64,000 nt of DNA. Source: Mycolicibacterium confluentis (GTDB taxonomy: Bacteria > Actinomycetota > Actinomycetes > Mycobacteriales > Mycobacteriaceae). The first letter of the stretch is position 1, and each line of letters opens with the position of its first letter. Positions 28,801 to 35,104 of the stretch are shown here, piece after piece. Below the pieces are notes generated by a model, which worked only from the letters and a program-made list of their open reading frames with translations, was not told the DNA's origin and searched no databases. The position numbers and the translations under genes were made by a program. The stretch lies in the NCBI RefSeq assembly GCF_010729895.1, contig NZ_AP022612.1, positions 4,836,001-4,900,000 on the forward strand, written 5' to 3'.

Positions 28801-29384
28801 AGTCGGCAGATGTCGAGCGCCATCGACGCACCCGCGCCGCCGGCCATCGAGGACACCACGAGGACCAACGGGGGCTCGTTGGGATCGAACCGGCCCATGC
28901 CGGGCACATCCGCCGACGCCATCGCCGAGATCGTCTCGACACGGAACAGCGCGTCCCACGCGGACTGCAGGCGCGCGTGGATCTCGCTGGCCTTCGACAG
29001 GGTGATCATGCGGCCGATCGCGCGGTACTGTCCCGCACCCGCGGAGATGGGGTTGGTGACCTCCTGCGGATTGCGCGGGGCCCATGTCGCGATCGTGTCG
29101 AGGCTGTTCTCGGCGACCAGTCGTTGCGACAGTGCGCCATCGAGGATCGAGTAGCTGCTGCCCTGCGGACCGCAGCCGATGTAGCTTCCCCCCTGGGCCG
29201 GGACGTTGGCCAGGCCTTCGGGCCCGGACTCGGCCGCGCTGGGCACGTCGATGTGAACGAACTGCCAGCCGGGCAGGAGCTTATCGATTCCGGCGGCGTG
29301 CAGTTCCGAGCGCAGCTGGTCCATCATGAACGACAACGTCGCGCCGCCGGAACCGCCACATCCCACTACCAAGAATCGACGCAT
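25833..29384 (-). CDS. Large tubulin-like GTPase (Tubulin_2 type)
   Basis: 1183 residues. The N-terminus MRRFLVVGCGGSGGATLSF is a Rossmann glycine-rich loop placed as in FtsZ and tubulin. Residues 178-187 SSMAGGAGAS stand where tubulins have the GGGTGSG signature, followed by the helix MALDICRLL. These match the Tubulin_2 (tubulin-like) family, which is usually found beside vWA proteins. The ~800 residues after the GTPase part are largely helical and unique. ATG at 29384 has AAGGAAG upstream and overlaps the previous stop by one base. Whether it polymerises is unknown. It is separate from the cell-division FtsZ, which is not in this window. Confidence 0.82.
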   Translation of the reverse strand: MRRFLVVGCGGSGGATLSFMMDQLRSELHAAGIDKLLPGWQFVHIDVPSAAESGPEGLANVPAQGGSYIGCGPQGSSYSILDGALSQRLVAENSLDTIATWAPRNPQEVTNPISAGAGQYRAIGRMITLSKASEIHARLQSAWDALFRVETISAMASADVPGMGRFDPNEPPLVLVVSSMAGGAGASMALDICRLLTLVTGLDPKLMGVFMVTPDIFESLPESARIGVRANALAMLGEIVASQSGAAREHDVRLLRALGQQHGEGEPIPFARVFPVGRYIGADRTQFGDGSQYAVYRGLARGLAALMMSGRASDQFVSYDLGNTASPEGDRDLLGWGIATWDVLPWGTYGFSSLSMGRDRYAEYAAQRLARSAVDKLLFGHMQPGNPASSTEQLDSLLSSQWTAHCTELRLPASVSDEQTRVGILGNWIGAGAFPPEAVNATVNGLIDRQLRGYLPNPQGMNAEQWTPIFRQALHNRRGELARACAEAAYAMAYAWHNEFADRLERMVGVAVANLGLPYARELVDKLRRYIDDALAPGIAQLGSMGPPDIVAVPPQVDAALRSLHGVMTNADQVLGTALDGFRASVRRQLFADAAARIADIMRVMGPELLAPLRESLGEAMILLEKARADPPSDVGLARLSTDQYSAWPADADELVPPRFAEANNEVLLISSAAFKARYETDLPKAVAGANAMIPLRGAIDEAAASVILGLWRTSGGYSAPGGLITRTATWVTRALGTDPETGRARVPSMAQFDVHTRTHELLRRARLYVERPGEAFEEFCKVSLRDFVAGVGASESELANRRRDIATKFAEALSLARPLASVNDQALQRVHPGKQVEYRYKFSDVPFLGQPVAEALAEVLRANPRIDQASRDNYDRSLSDEDNVTRVDIFGSYPNYSPLAFDSVLKPAAQQWSQIAGPGRKGFWRWRRSRPLSASLPMTDDERRVMTAGWFLGQLLGRIQIPASPYAEPVRIFDGETSTWVDFPNPLLTPPSDFLAPYDWLPAVLESILLAIAQSHEPPVMRSLRPYSVLRALYDSHTQDPASGIVELSAAGLLRDFLQSGSTAPGVTSRVGPVAAAETADERHEAAQTWLATIRDVAAQYLPAGAPGAAPEGAFTTVGTRSKAAKTPIFRDLGPDVYWATDTLIKLLDRESAALAAGVSSAGAAALVDDGSPVVIPEGGTF

Positions 29385-32300
29385 CAGCTTCCTTCCCTAA
29401 AGGGGTCGAAGGGTTCGTGTTTCGGCGGCTGTGGCCGCTGCGGGGGCGGACCCTGTGGTGGGCCCTGCGGGGGTCTCGGTGGGGGTGGCCCCTGTGGGGG
29501 CGGCCCCTGCTCAGGTGCCTGCGGAGGTGCCTGTGAACGCGAAGGTCCCTGTGGCACCCGGGGTTCGGGCCGAGGCGCGCGCGGTACGCCGCCGGGCCGG
29601 TAGCCCGCCGGAGCGGGCTGGGTGCTCTCGTAGGGATCCGGACCGCGTGGCGGCGGGGTCGGTGCGTCGTATGGGTGCACCGGTCGCGACGGCGCAGGCG
29701 GCGCGGGCGGCGGAGGGCCGGGCGCGGCGCTCGGAGGCGAGCCGAAGCCCCCGCCGAACGGATCCGCGGCGCCGAACGGGTCACCGCTGGGCGGGCCCGA
29801 CGGTCCGGGCGCCGGCGCGGCGGCACCGGCGGGAGCCGAAGGCGGCATCGGCGCGCCGCCGAACGGGTCGAATCCAGGGGGTGCCCCGGCACCGCCTGCG
29901 TCGCCACCGAACGGCGAGGCGACCTGGGCGGCGGCCTCGGCAGGCATCGCGAGGCCGGCGTGCATCGCCCGCATCCGCAACCCGTTGAGCAGGTCGGGCA
30001 GCCTGCCGGCGATCTTCTCGTAAAGCTGTTCGCGCGCCGCGGTGTCGGTGTTGCCGCTGACGAGCAGCAGAACCTCGGCCTGGTCGGCGGGCCCCTGCGG
30101 ATCGTGCAGCACCACCCACTTGTTGTGCACCGCGAGCGGCAGCACGGCGAGCAGGCCGGACGGATCGCTGCCGGGCAGTTCCGAGCCCACGCTGAGCCGG
30201 CCGTCCGCGTCGACTGTCACGTGGCCGGCCCCGAAGGGACTGCGTCCCGTGACGGCGTTGAGCACCACGCCCAGCACCTCAAGTCGTCGGACTCCCCCGC
30301 CGGTCAGCCCCGGCACCGGTTGGATGAGGTCCTTGTCGCGCATCGCGAACGGTTCCCCGTCGCGCAACACCTCGTCACCGCGGACCTGGACCGGGATGCG
30401 CTCGGCGAGCAGTGGGGTGTCCGGGATCTTGGACACCCACCACTTGGACGCGTACAGCAGCGCCAGCGGGATGCCCGGGCCCAGCAGCAGGGCCGCGATG
30501 AGCACCAGCACGAAGTTGGTGGTGTTGAGCGGCTTGATCAGCGAGGCGACGAACGGCACCTCGACGACCTGCGAGTCATCGGGGTTGTCCAGCGCGGCGA
30601 CGTGCACGGGCACTGTGCCGTTGAGACCACCGTGACCGTCGCGGTCGGTGCGCAACGTGACCATCAGCTCACCGGTCTCACCGGACTGCACCTTCAGGCA
30701 CGTCTCGGGCGAAGTGGCCTGCGCCGTCACGCGGGGCGTCCCGATGTCGTCGGGGCTGGCGTTGACCTTCACGGCGTCGGCGTCGGCGATCCAGACGCAT
30801 CCGGGCCCGGTGATGCCCAGCGTCGCCGTGGCACCCTGTGCGGCCTGCACGGTGCCGAAGTCGATGCGCTCCCCAGGCGTGGGCAGGCCCAGCTTGGGCA
30901 GGATCTGCACCGGCACCTCGACGTCCTGCGGCGACAACTCGGTGCCGGGGGCGATCTGGCCGCCCTGCGGATCGAGTGCCGGCGCGGTCGTGATGACCAG
31001 CGACATCTTGAGCACGCCGCGCCCCGGTTCGACGCCGCTGAGGTCCGCGGAGACGGGCTTGCCCAAATCCTCCTTGGCCGCGGCGTCGACGAGGTCGATG
31101 GGTTCCCCACCGTCAGGCACGAGCGTGGCCGTGAGCGTGGCGGTGCCGGCGAGGTCCGCGGCCGACACCACGGCATCCTTACCGTCGACCAGGCCGAACG
31201 AGAGATCCTCGACCACCTGACCGCTGCGCCACGACACGTCCTTGGCGTTCGACAGCGCCGGGAAGATGTCGGTGGTGATGTGGATGTTGACCCGCGACAC
31301 CGCATCGGCGTGCTCGCCGGTGGTGTCGACGTAGACGATCGCCCACTGCCCGGCCCAGCCCGGCGTGCCCGAGTTGACGATCGAGATGGTCTGAGCGGAT
31401 TCGGACTGCCACTCGTAGTGCACCGCGATGCCAGCGATCTCGGCGTCGGACTTGCCGTCCTTCTTCGGCAGTTCCAGCATCTCGCCGCCGGGTGCCACCA
31501 GATACGGGACCACGCCGGGCATTCCGCCGGATCCGAGGATGTTGACGGACTTGATCGAGCGGTCCAGAACGAAGTTGTGCCGAGCCTCCGGGCACACCTG
31601 CAACTGGCACACCGGACCCTGCTTGTTCACGCCCGGGTCGGGGTTGAGCGAGTCGAACGCGAACAGCATGTCGTCGATGTTGGCCACGGGATAGAAGTCG
31701 CCGGGTACCGGATCGGTGATCTCGCCGCACTCCTTGCCGTTGAGCCCCTTGCCTGTGCTGATTGCCGACATCACATCGAAGTCGGCGGGAGAGCTGTTGG
31801 CGCCCAGCCCGATTCCGAGCATCACGATGTTCGACGACCGCACCTGGTCGGCCAGACCGCCGGGCCGGCAGATGGATTCGACGGCGCGCTGGCGGATCTG
31901 CTCAACGTTCGCGGGATCGTTGAGGTCGATTCCGTCGGCGTAGGGCTTGGACCCCAGGCGCGGGGTGAAGTCGATCTTGCCGTCGGAGAACCAGGCGATG
32001 GCCTGGCAGCGGTCGGCGCCGCGTCCCGCCAGTGCCTGCCTCGCGCCGTCGAGTGCGAGCCAGTAGTCGGTGTCGATGCCGGTGTTCTTCGACGCGATGT
32101 CGGACAGTGCCGCCGCGGTGCCGTCGGCGCTGCTCTCGGTCAGACGGGTCCAGTCCTTCTCGGGCGTGTAGGTGTCGGCGAAACCCGCGACCGCGACGTC
32201 GAGCTTGGCGCCGACCCGGTCGGCGTAGCGGCCCAGGGTCTGCAGCAGCGGTGTGGCCGCGGCCACGCGCGCCGCCTCCGGGTCGGACTGCTGCAGGCTG

Positions 32301-32479
32301 CTCGACTCGTCGAACAGCAGTAGGAGATCGCCGGCCTTCGCCGACGCCAGGCACGCGCCGAACCGGTTGGCACCGCCGGTGTTCGCGGCGTTCGCGGTGG
32401 CCGTGAACCCGGCCAGCATCAGCGTGGCGACCAGGAATCCCACAGTCACGCGCGCACTCAGGGTCGTGAGTCGAGTCAT
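29384..32479 (-). CDS. Membrane-anchored protein with extracellular vWA domain and Pro-rich cytoplasmic tail
   Basis: 1031 residues. A signal peptide (~1-32, ending TATANAAN) is followed by a vWA domain (~48-330). Its MIDAS is intact (Asp57-x-Ser59-x-Ser61 in LLLLFDESSSLQQ) and it has several cysteines. Beta-sandwich domains (~340-640) come next. One membrane helix (~649-675, VLVLIAALLLGPGIPLALLY) leads to a cytoplasmic domain (~680-870) and a disordered tail (~880-1031) with four (D)PFG repeats such as GFDPFGGAP and EPFDPFREGS. The layout is receptor-like: ligand binding outside, docking tail inside. The start ATG 32479 overlaps the upstream stop by one base and the end overlaps the tubulin-like gene. 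Confidence 0.85.
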   Translation of the reverse strand: MTRLTTLSARVTVGFLVATLMLAGFTATANAANTGGANRFGACLASAKAGDLLLLFDESSSLQQSDPEAARVAAATPLLQTLGRYADRVGAKLDVAVAGFADTYTPEKDWTRLTESSADGTAAALSDIASKNTGIDTDYWLALDGARQALAGRGADRCQAIAWFSDGKIDFTPRLGSKPYADGIDLNDPANVEQIRQRAVESICRPGGLADQVRSSNIVMLGIGLGANSSPADFDVMSAISTGKGLNGKECGEITDPVPGDFYPVANIDDMLFAFDSLNPDPGVNKQGPVCQLQVCPEARHNFVLDRSIKSVNILGSGGMPGVVPYLVAPGGEMLELPKKDGKSDAEIAGIAVHYEWQSESAQTISIVNSGTPGWAGQWAIVYVDTTGEHADAVSRVNIHITTDIFPALSNAKDVSWRSGQVVEDLSFGLVDGKDAVVSAADLAGTATLTATLVPDGGEPIDLVDAAAKEDLGKPVSADLSGVEPGRGVLKMSLVITTAPALDPQGGQIAPGTELSPQDVEVPVQILPKLGLPTPGERIDFGTVQAAQGATATLGITGPGCVWIADADAVKVNASPDDIGTPRVTAQATSPETCLKVQSGETGELMVTLRTDRDGHGGLNGTVPVHVAALDNPDDSQVVEVPFVASLIKPLNTTNFVLVLIAALLLGPGIPLALLYASKWWVSKIPDTPLLAERIPVQVRGDEVLRDGEPFAMRDKDLIQPVPGLTGGGVRRLEVLGVVLNAVTGRSPFGAGHVTVDADGRLSVGSELPGSDPSGLLAVLPLAVHNKWVVLHDPQGPADQAEVLLLVSGNTDTAAREQLYEKIAGRLPDLLNGLRMRAMHAGLAMPAEAAAQVASPFGGDAGGAGAPPGFDPFGGAPMPPSAPAGAAAPAPGPSGPPSGDPFGAADPFGGGFGSPPSAAPGPPPPAPPAPSRPVHPYDAPTPPPRGPDPYESTQPAPAGYRPGGVPRAPRPEPRVPQGPSRSQAPPQAPEQGPPPQGPPPPRPPQGPPQGPPPQRPQPPKHEPFDPFREGS

Positions 32480-33069
32480 CACAGCCTGCCCGCCCACAAC
32501 GCGATCTGCCACGCACCCAACGCAATTCCGACCAGGCACACCGCGAGCACGGCCCAGTACAGGTTCGCGGCCCAGGCGGGAGCCGAGTAGATGGTCTCGG
32601 TACGCCTGCGCGTGTCGATCCGGGTGTAGGTGGCCAGGGCTCCGATCGCCACGGGCCCGGCCAGCAGCCAGCCGACAAGTGCCGTGGCGAGAAGACCGCC
32701 GGCCAGGGCGCCGGCGAGCGCGATGACGAACCCCGCGATCGCCAGGCCCAGCGCGATGACGAACCAGATCATCGGCGGGCCCGACGTCGTCAGCGCCCCA
32801 CCCGCCGCAACGCCCGACCCCGGCAGCCCGAACACGTCCTGCTGCCCGCCCGACTGCCCGAAGGCGCCCGGATCCCCAAACGCACTCTCGGGGTTGGGCC
32901 GCGCAGGCGACTGCGCGGACGGAGGCTGGTTTGCCCACGGGTCGAAGCCACCGCTGGCCGCGGGCGGCCCCTGATGCGGTGCGGGGGCGCCGCCGAAGGC
33001 CGGCGGCGGTGTGCCGCCCGGTTGACGGGCCGGACCGAAGTCGCTGAAGTCGAAGGGGTTCTGGCTCAT
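32479..33069 (-). CDS. Small polytopic membrane protein with NPF-containing N-terminal tail
   Basis: 196 residues. The first ~95 residues are Gly/Pro/Gln-rich and disordered, opening with SQNPFDFSDFG and later GGFDPWANQ. Three membrane segments follow (MIWFVIALGLAIAGFVIALA, then LLATALVGWLLAGPVAIGAL, and YWAVLAVCLVGIALGAWQIAL) with a basic loop TRIDTRRRTE between the second and third. No family recognised. ATG at 33069 is preferred over upstream in-frame codons because the protein then begins at the shared tail motif. Coupled to the vWA gene by a one-base overlap. Confidence 0.75.
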   Translation of the reverse strand: MSQNPFDFSDFGPARQPGGTPPPAFGGAPAPHQGPPAASGGFDPWANQPPSAQSPARPNPESAFGDPGAFGQSGGQQDVFGLPGSGVAAGGALTTSGPPMIWFVIALGLAIAGFVIALAGALAGGLLATALVGWLLAGPVAIGALATYTRIDTRRRTETIYSAPAWAANLYWAVLAVCLVGIALGAWQIALWAGRL

Positions 33070-33121
33070 GCCCACCTCGTCATGGGCGCGCGATGGCGCC
33101 GCTGTCGGGGATCTCGTGTGG

Positions 33122-33805
33122 TCATTGGTAGGGGTCCAAGCAGACGGCCACAGCGCGGTTCGGGGAAGCCGCGGCGTACACGGTGCCGCACTGCCCGCTG
33201 TCGGCGACCCGCTGCGTGACGGTGTAGACGCCATCCCGCCGTTGGCAGTCCACTTCGAATAGGTCAAGGGCGTCGTCGGATTCGGTGCTGCGCCGCTGAA
33301 CCTCGACGCACGTGCCGATCGGCACGGTGGCGTGGTCGACCTTGACGCGCGGCGGAGCTGTGGGGTCGGCCGTCTGGGTGATCGTCGTCGGACGCGGCGG
33401 CGTGGTGCCGGCCCTGATCATCGCCGGCGTGGTCGCGGCCGCGCTCGACCCCGACTCGTCATCGGTGGTCAGCCACCAGATGAGTGCGGCGATCAGCGCG
33501 ACGCACATGAGGTAGCCGATGATCAGGCCCGCGATGGCGGCGGGCCTGCCCCTTTCCCCGGTGCGCTTGATCTGGGGCAGCGCGAGGTGGCCCAGCACAA
33601 CGCCCGCGGGCGGCAGCACGACGGCCAGCACCGGCGACAGCACCGCAAACGTGTTGAGCGGCGGCCTCTGCGGAGCGGGCGCCTGCGGCCCGGGCGGCGT
33701 CGGATACCCGAACCCGCCGCCGTACTGCGTCGAGTGCACGGGTCCAGACGGTGCGCCGAACGGGTCGGGCGACTGCCGCTGGAAGGGATCACCCCCGGGA
33801 TACAT
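33122..33805 (-). CDS. DUF4190-type membrane protein with Cys-rich C-terminal domain (paralogue B)
   Basis: 227 residues. A Pro-rich tail with GGDPFQ and PDPFGAP precedes two hydrophobic segments around the basic loop LPQIKRTGERGR (~50-110), which is the DUF4190 arrangement. After a Thr/Pro linker, the C-terminal domain (~150-227) has four cysteines (IGTCVEVQRR, FEVDCQRR, SGQCGTVY, AVCLDPYQ), resembling the LppU or septum-formation type outer domain. It is a clear paralogue of the 33866 gene. A near-match to the cluster operator, AAACCGTTGC, lies in the gap before it (33821-33830), but may be chance. Confidence 0.78.
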   Translation of the reverse strand: MYPGGDPFQRQSPDPFGAPSGPVHSTQYGGGFGYPTPPGPQAPAPQRPPLNTFAVLSPVLAVVLPPAGVVLGHLALPQIKRTGERGRPAAIAGLIIGYLMCVALIAALIWWLTTDDESGSSAAATTPAMIRAGTTPPRPTTITQTADPTAPPRVKVDHATVPIGTCVEVQRRSTESDDALDLFEVDCQRRDGVYTVTQRVADSGQCGTVYAAASPNRAVAVCLDPYQ

Positions 33806-33865
33806 CGGACCACCTTCCCGAAACCGTTGCGGCCCAGACTCTTCGCGAAACTGCGCCCGCCGCCG

Positions 33866-34564
33866 TCATCCGCGGAAGTCCGATACGCAGGCGAAGACGG
33901 TCTTCTCGAGATTGCGCAGTGCGTACCCGGGGCAGGCACCCTCGTAGCTCGCCGTCAGATCAACCCGCAGAACCCCGTCGCGGATCTGGCAGGGGGTGCG
34001 GTAGATCTTGATCAGATTGACTCCCGGCTCGCCGGGTTTGGGCCGCTCCTGGACGACCTCGACGCAGTCGCCGATCCGAAGATCCTCGACGAGCACCGTC
34101 GGCCTCGCCATGGGCGGCGGGGTCACGACGGTGGTGCGAGTCGTGGGCGGCACGGCCGATGTCGTGGTGGGCGTCGGGGTCACCGTGGCCGGTTCCGGGT
34201 CCGCGTCGCCCCCGAGCACCAGCCACAGAATCAGCGCCACCACCGCGAGCACGATCACGAGATACGACAGCGTCACCCCGACCAGAGCGCGCTCCCGGCC
34301 ACGCTGGCCCGTGCGCTTCACCTGAGACAGTGCGATGTGCCCGAGGACCGCCCCAACGGGCGCGGACAGGATGGCGAACACCACCGACAACGTCGCCAGC
34401 GTGTTGACCTCACCCTGCGGCGCAGGCTGCGGTGGGGGCGGATACGGCGGATACCCGCCGGACCCCACCGGCATGCCGAACCCACTCTGGGTCACCGGCG
34501 GCCCACCCGGAGTTCCGAACGGATCGCCGCCGAACGGATCGTGCTGCTGTCCACCAAAGGTCAT
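33866..34564 (-). CDS. DUF4190-type membrane protein with Cys-rich C-terminal domain (paralogue A), first gene of the operon
   Basis: 232 residues built like its neighbour: an N-terminal tail with HDPFGGDPFGTPGG, two hydrophobic segments around LSQVKRTGQRGRER (~55-115), a Thr-rich linker and a domain with IGDCVEVV, TPCQIRDG, GACPGYAL and FACVSDF. The cysteines are in equivalent places, so disulfides outside the membrane are likely. ATG at 34564 is the first codon of the conserved tail; the 85 in-frame codons upstream look non-coding. It is the promoter-proximal gene of an 11-gene minus-strand series. The palindromic operator lies 257 bases upstream. Confidence 0.78.
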   Translation of the reverse strand: MTFGGQQHDPFGGDPFGTPGGPPVTQSGFGMPVGSGGYPPYPPPPQPAPQGEVNTLATLSVVFAILSAPVGAVLGHIALSQVKRTGQRGRERALVGVTLSYLVIVLAVVALILWLVLGGDADPEPATVTPTPTTTSAVPPTTRTTVVTPPPMARPTVLVEDLRIGDCVEVVQERPKPGEPGVNLIKIYRTPCQIRDGVLRVDLTASYEGACPGYALRNLEKTVFACVSDFRG

Positions 34565-34819
34565 GCCGCTGCCCCACCGCCGACCCAGCACGGACAGAAC
34601 AGCAGCTCCCGTGTCACCTGCTGAGCCACTGAACCCCCTAGCGCCGTGGTGCTCGCAGAGCAATCGATTAGCCAGCCTAGTGGCAGAGCCGACGACACGT
34701 GGGCGAGAGTTACGCGCAGCGTCTGGACCGTAACCCGACCAGGCCCGGATACGCAGTGCCGGCGAGACCGCTGACCGCATGACCCACCACCTTTCGCACC
34801 CGGGAACAACCAGTGGCAA

Positions 34820-34848
34820 ATGCTACGGTTAAAACCGTAGCACTGCAA
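34820..34848 (-). promoter_or_regulatory. Predicted main promoter of the cluster with the operator palindrome as its spacer
   Basis: On the minus strand TTGCAG (34848-34843) is followed after 17 bases by TAGCAT (34825-34820), a plausible vegetative promoter. Nearly all of the spacer and part of the -10 are occupied by the perfect inverted repeat at 34821-34842. A protein bound there would block or remodel the promoter. Confidence 0.5.
34821..34842. promoter_or_regulatory. Perfect operator palindrome, arms TGCTACGGTT/AACCGTAGCA with 2-bp spacer
   Basis: Two 10-bp arms match without error around AA at 34831-34832. Each arm contains the element (A)AACCGTAGC that is also found three times at 14352-14406. 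The site is in the most AT-rich stretch of the window (next to TGTTATTTATTATCG), upstream of the first gene of the operon. Confidence 0.8.
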
Positions 34849-34907
34849 CATGTTATTTATTATCGTGCGCGATGATCGCGACACCCCAGGTCTCGCGCCA
34901 CGGGATC

Positions 34908-34917
34908 GCTACAGTTT
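34908..34917. promoter_or_regulatory. Additional operator half-site GCTACAGTTT
   Basis: Identical to the half-site at 14397-14406 and 65 bases beyond the palindrome at 34821-34842. As a lone half-site it may be an auxiliary contact for looping or cooperative binding. Confidence 0.55.
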
Positions 34918-35035
34918 CAGGTGGATGCACGCGGGACCCGCCATCGGGTCCCCGGGATTGCCGCGGCGTTGACAGCCCGAACAGAGCGCTCGTCGGCGCC
35001 GGGCACCGAACCGGCCCGAGGAGCCCACACAGACC

Positions 35036-35076
35036 GCTGCAGCCACCGATCGCACGGACGAACCGATGGCTGCAGC
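35036..35076 (-). terminator. Hairpin terminator-like structure after the FAD oxidoreductase gene
   Basis: Arms GCTGCAGCCACCG (35036-35048) and CGATGGCTGCAGC (35064-35076) pair over 13 positions with one mismatch, with a 15-base loop. It lies 29 bases past the stop of the minus-strand operon and upstream of the cluster promoter. There is no long U-tract, as is usual for mycobacterial terminators. Confidence 0.6.
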
Positions 35077-35104
35077 GAAACGATGACAGAACGTGCCACC
35101 GCGC

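Larger units (their letters stand above)
34565..35104. other. 540-bp intergenic region upstream of the cluster
   Basis: This gap separates the cluster from the KstR-box operon. It holds, from right to left, a terminator-like hairpin (35036-35076), a single operator half-site (34908-34917), and an AT-rich promoter with a perfect palindrome (34820-34848). A leader of about 250 bases then runs to the first gene. Short open frames on both strands here are Arg/Pro/His-rich, lack ribosome sites and are not convincing genes. Confidence 0.7.

Noticed and set aside
25767..29603. A 1278-codon open frame on the plus strand across the tubulin-like gene
   Set aside because: It is the antisense shadow of the minus-strand gene. 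Its translation is Arg/Gly/His-rich low complexity with no domain, as expected for high-GC DNA, while the minus strand gives clear motifs.
33821..33830. AAACCGTTGC as a further cluster operator
   Set aside because: One mismatch, not part of a dyad and inside the operon; recorded only as a possible degenerate site.
11943..34564. The cluster as a prophage, ICE or genomic island with attachment sites
   Set aside because: No integrase, relaxase, transposase, tRNA or flanking direct repeats were seen, and base composition looks like the neighbourhood apart from the AT-rich operator spots. Gain or loss is argued from gene order only.
11943..34564. A type VII secretion (ESX) locus, suggested by Pro-rich membrane proteins and a large operon
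   Set aside because: No EccC-type FtsK/SpoIIIE ATPase, WXG100, PE/PPE or mycosin gene is present.
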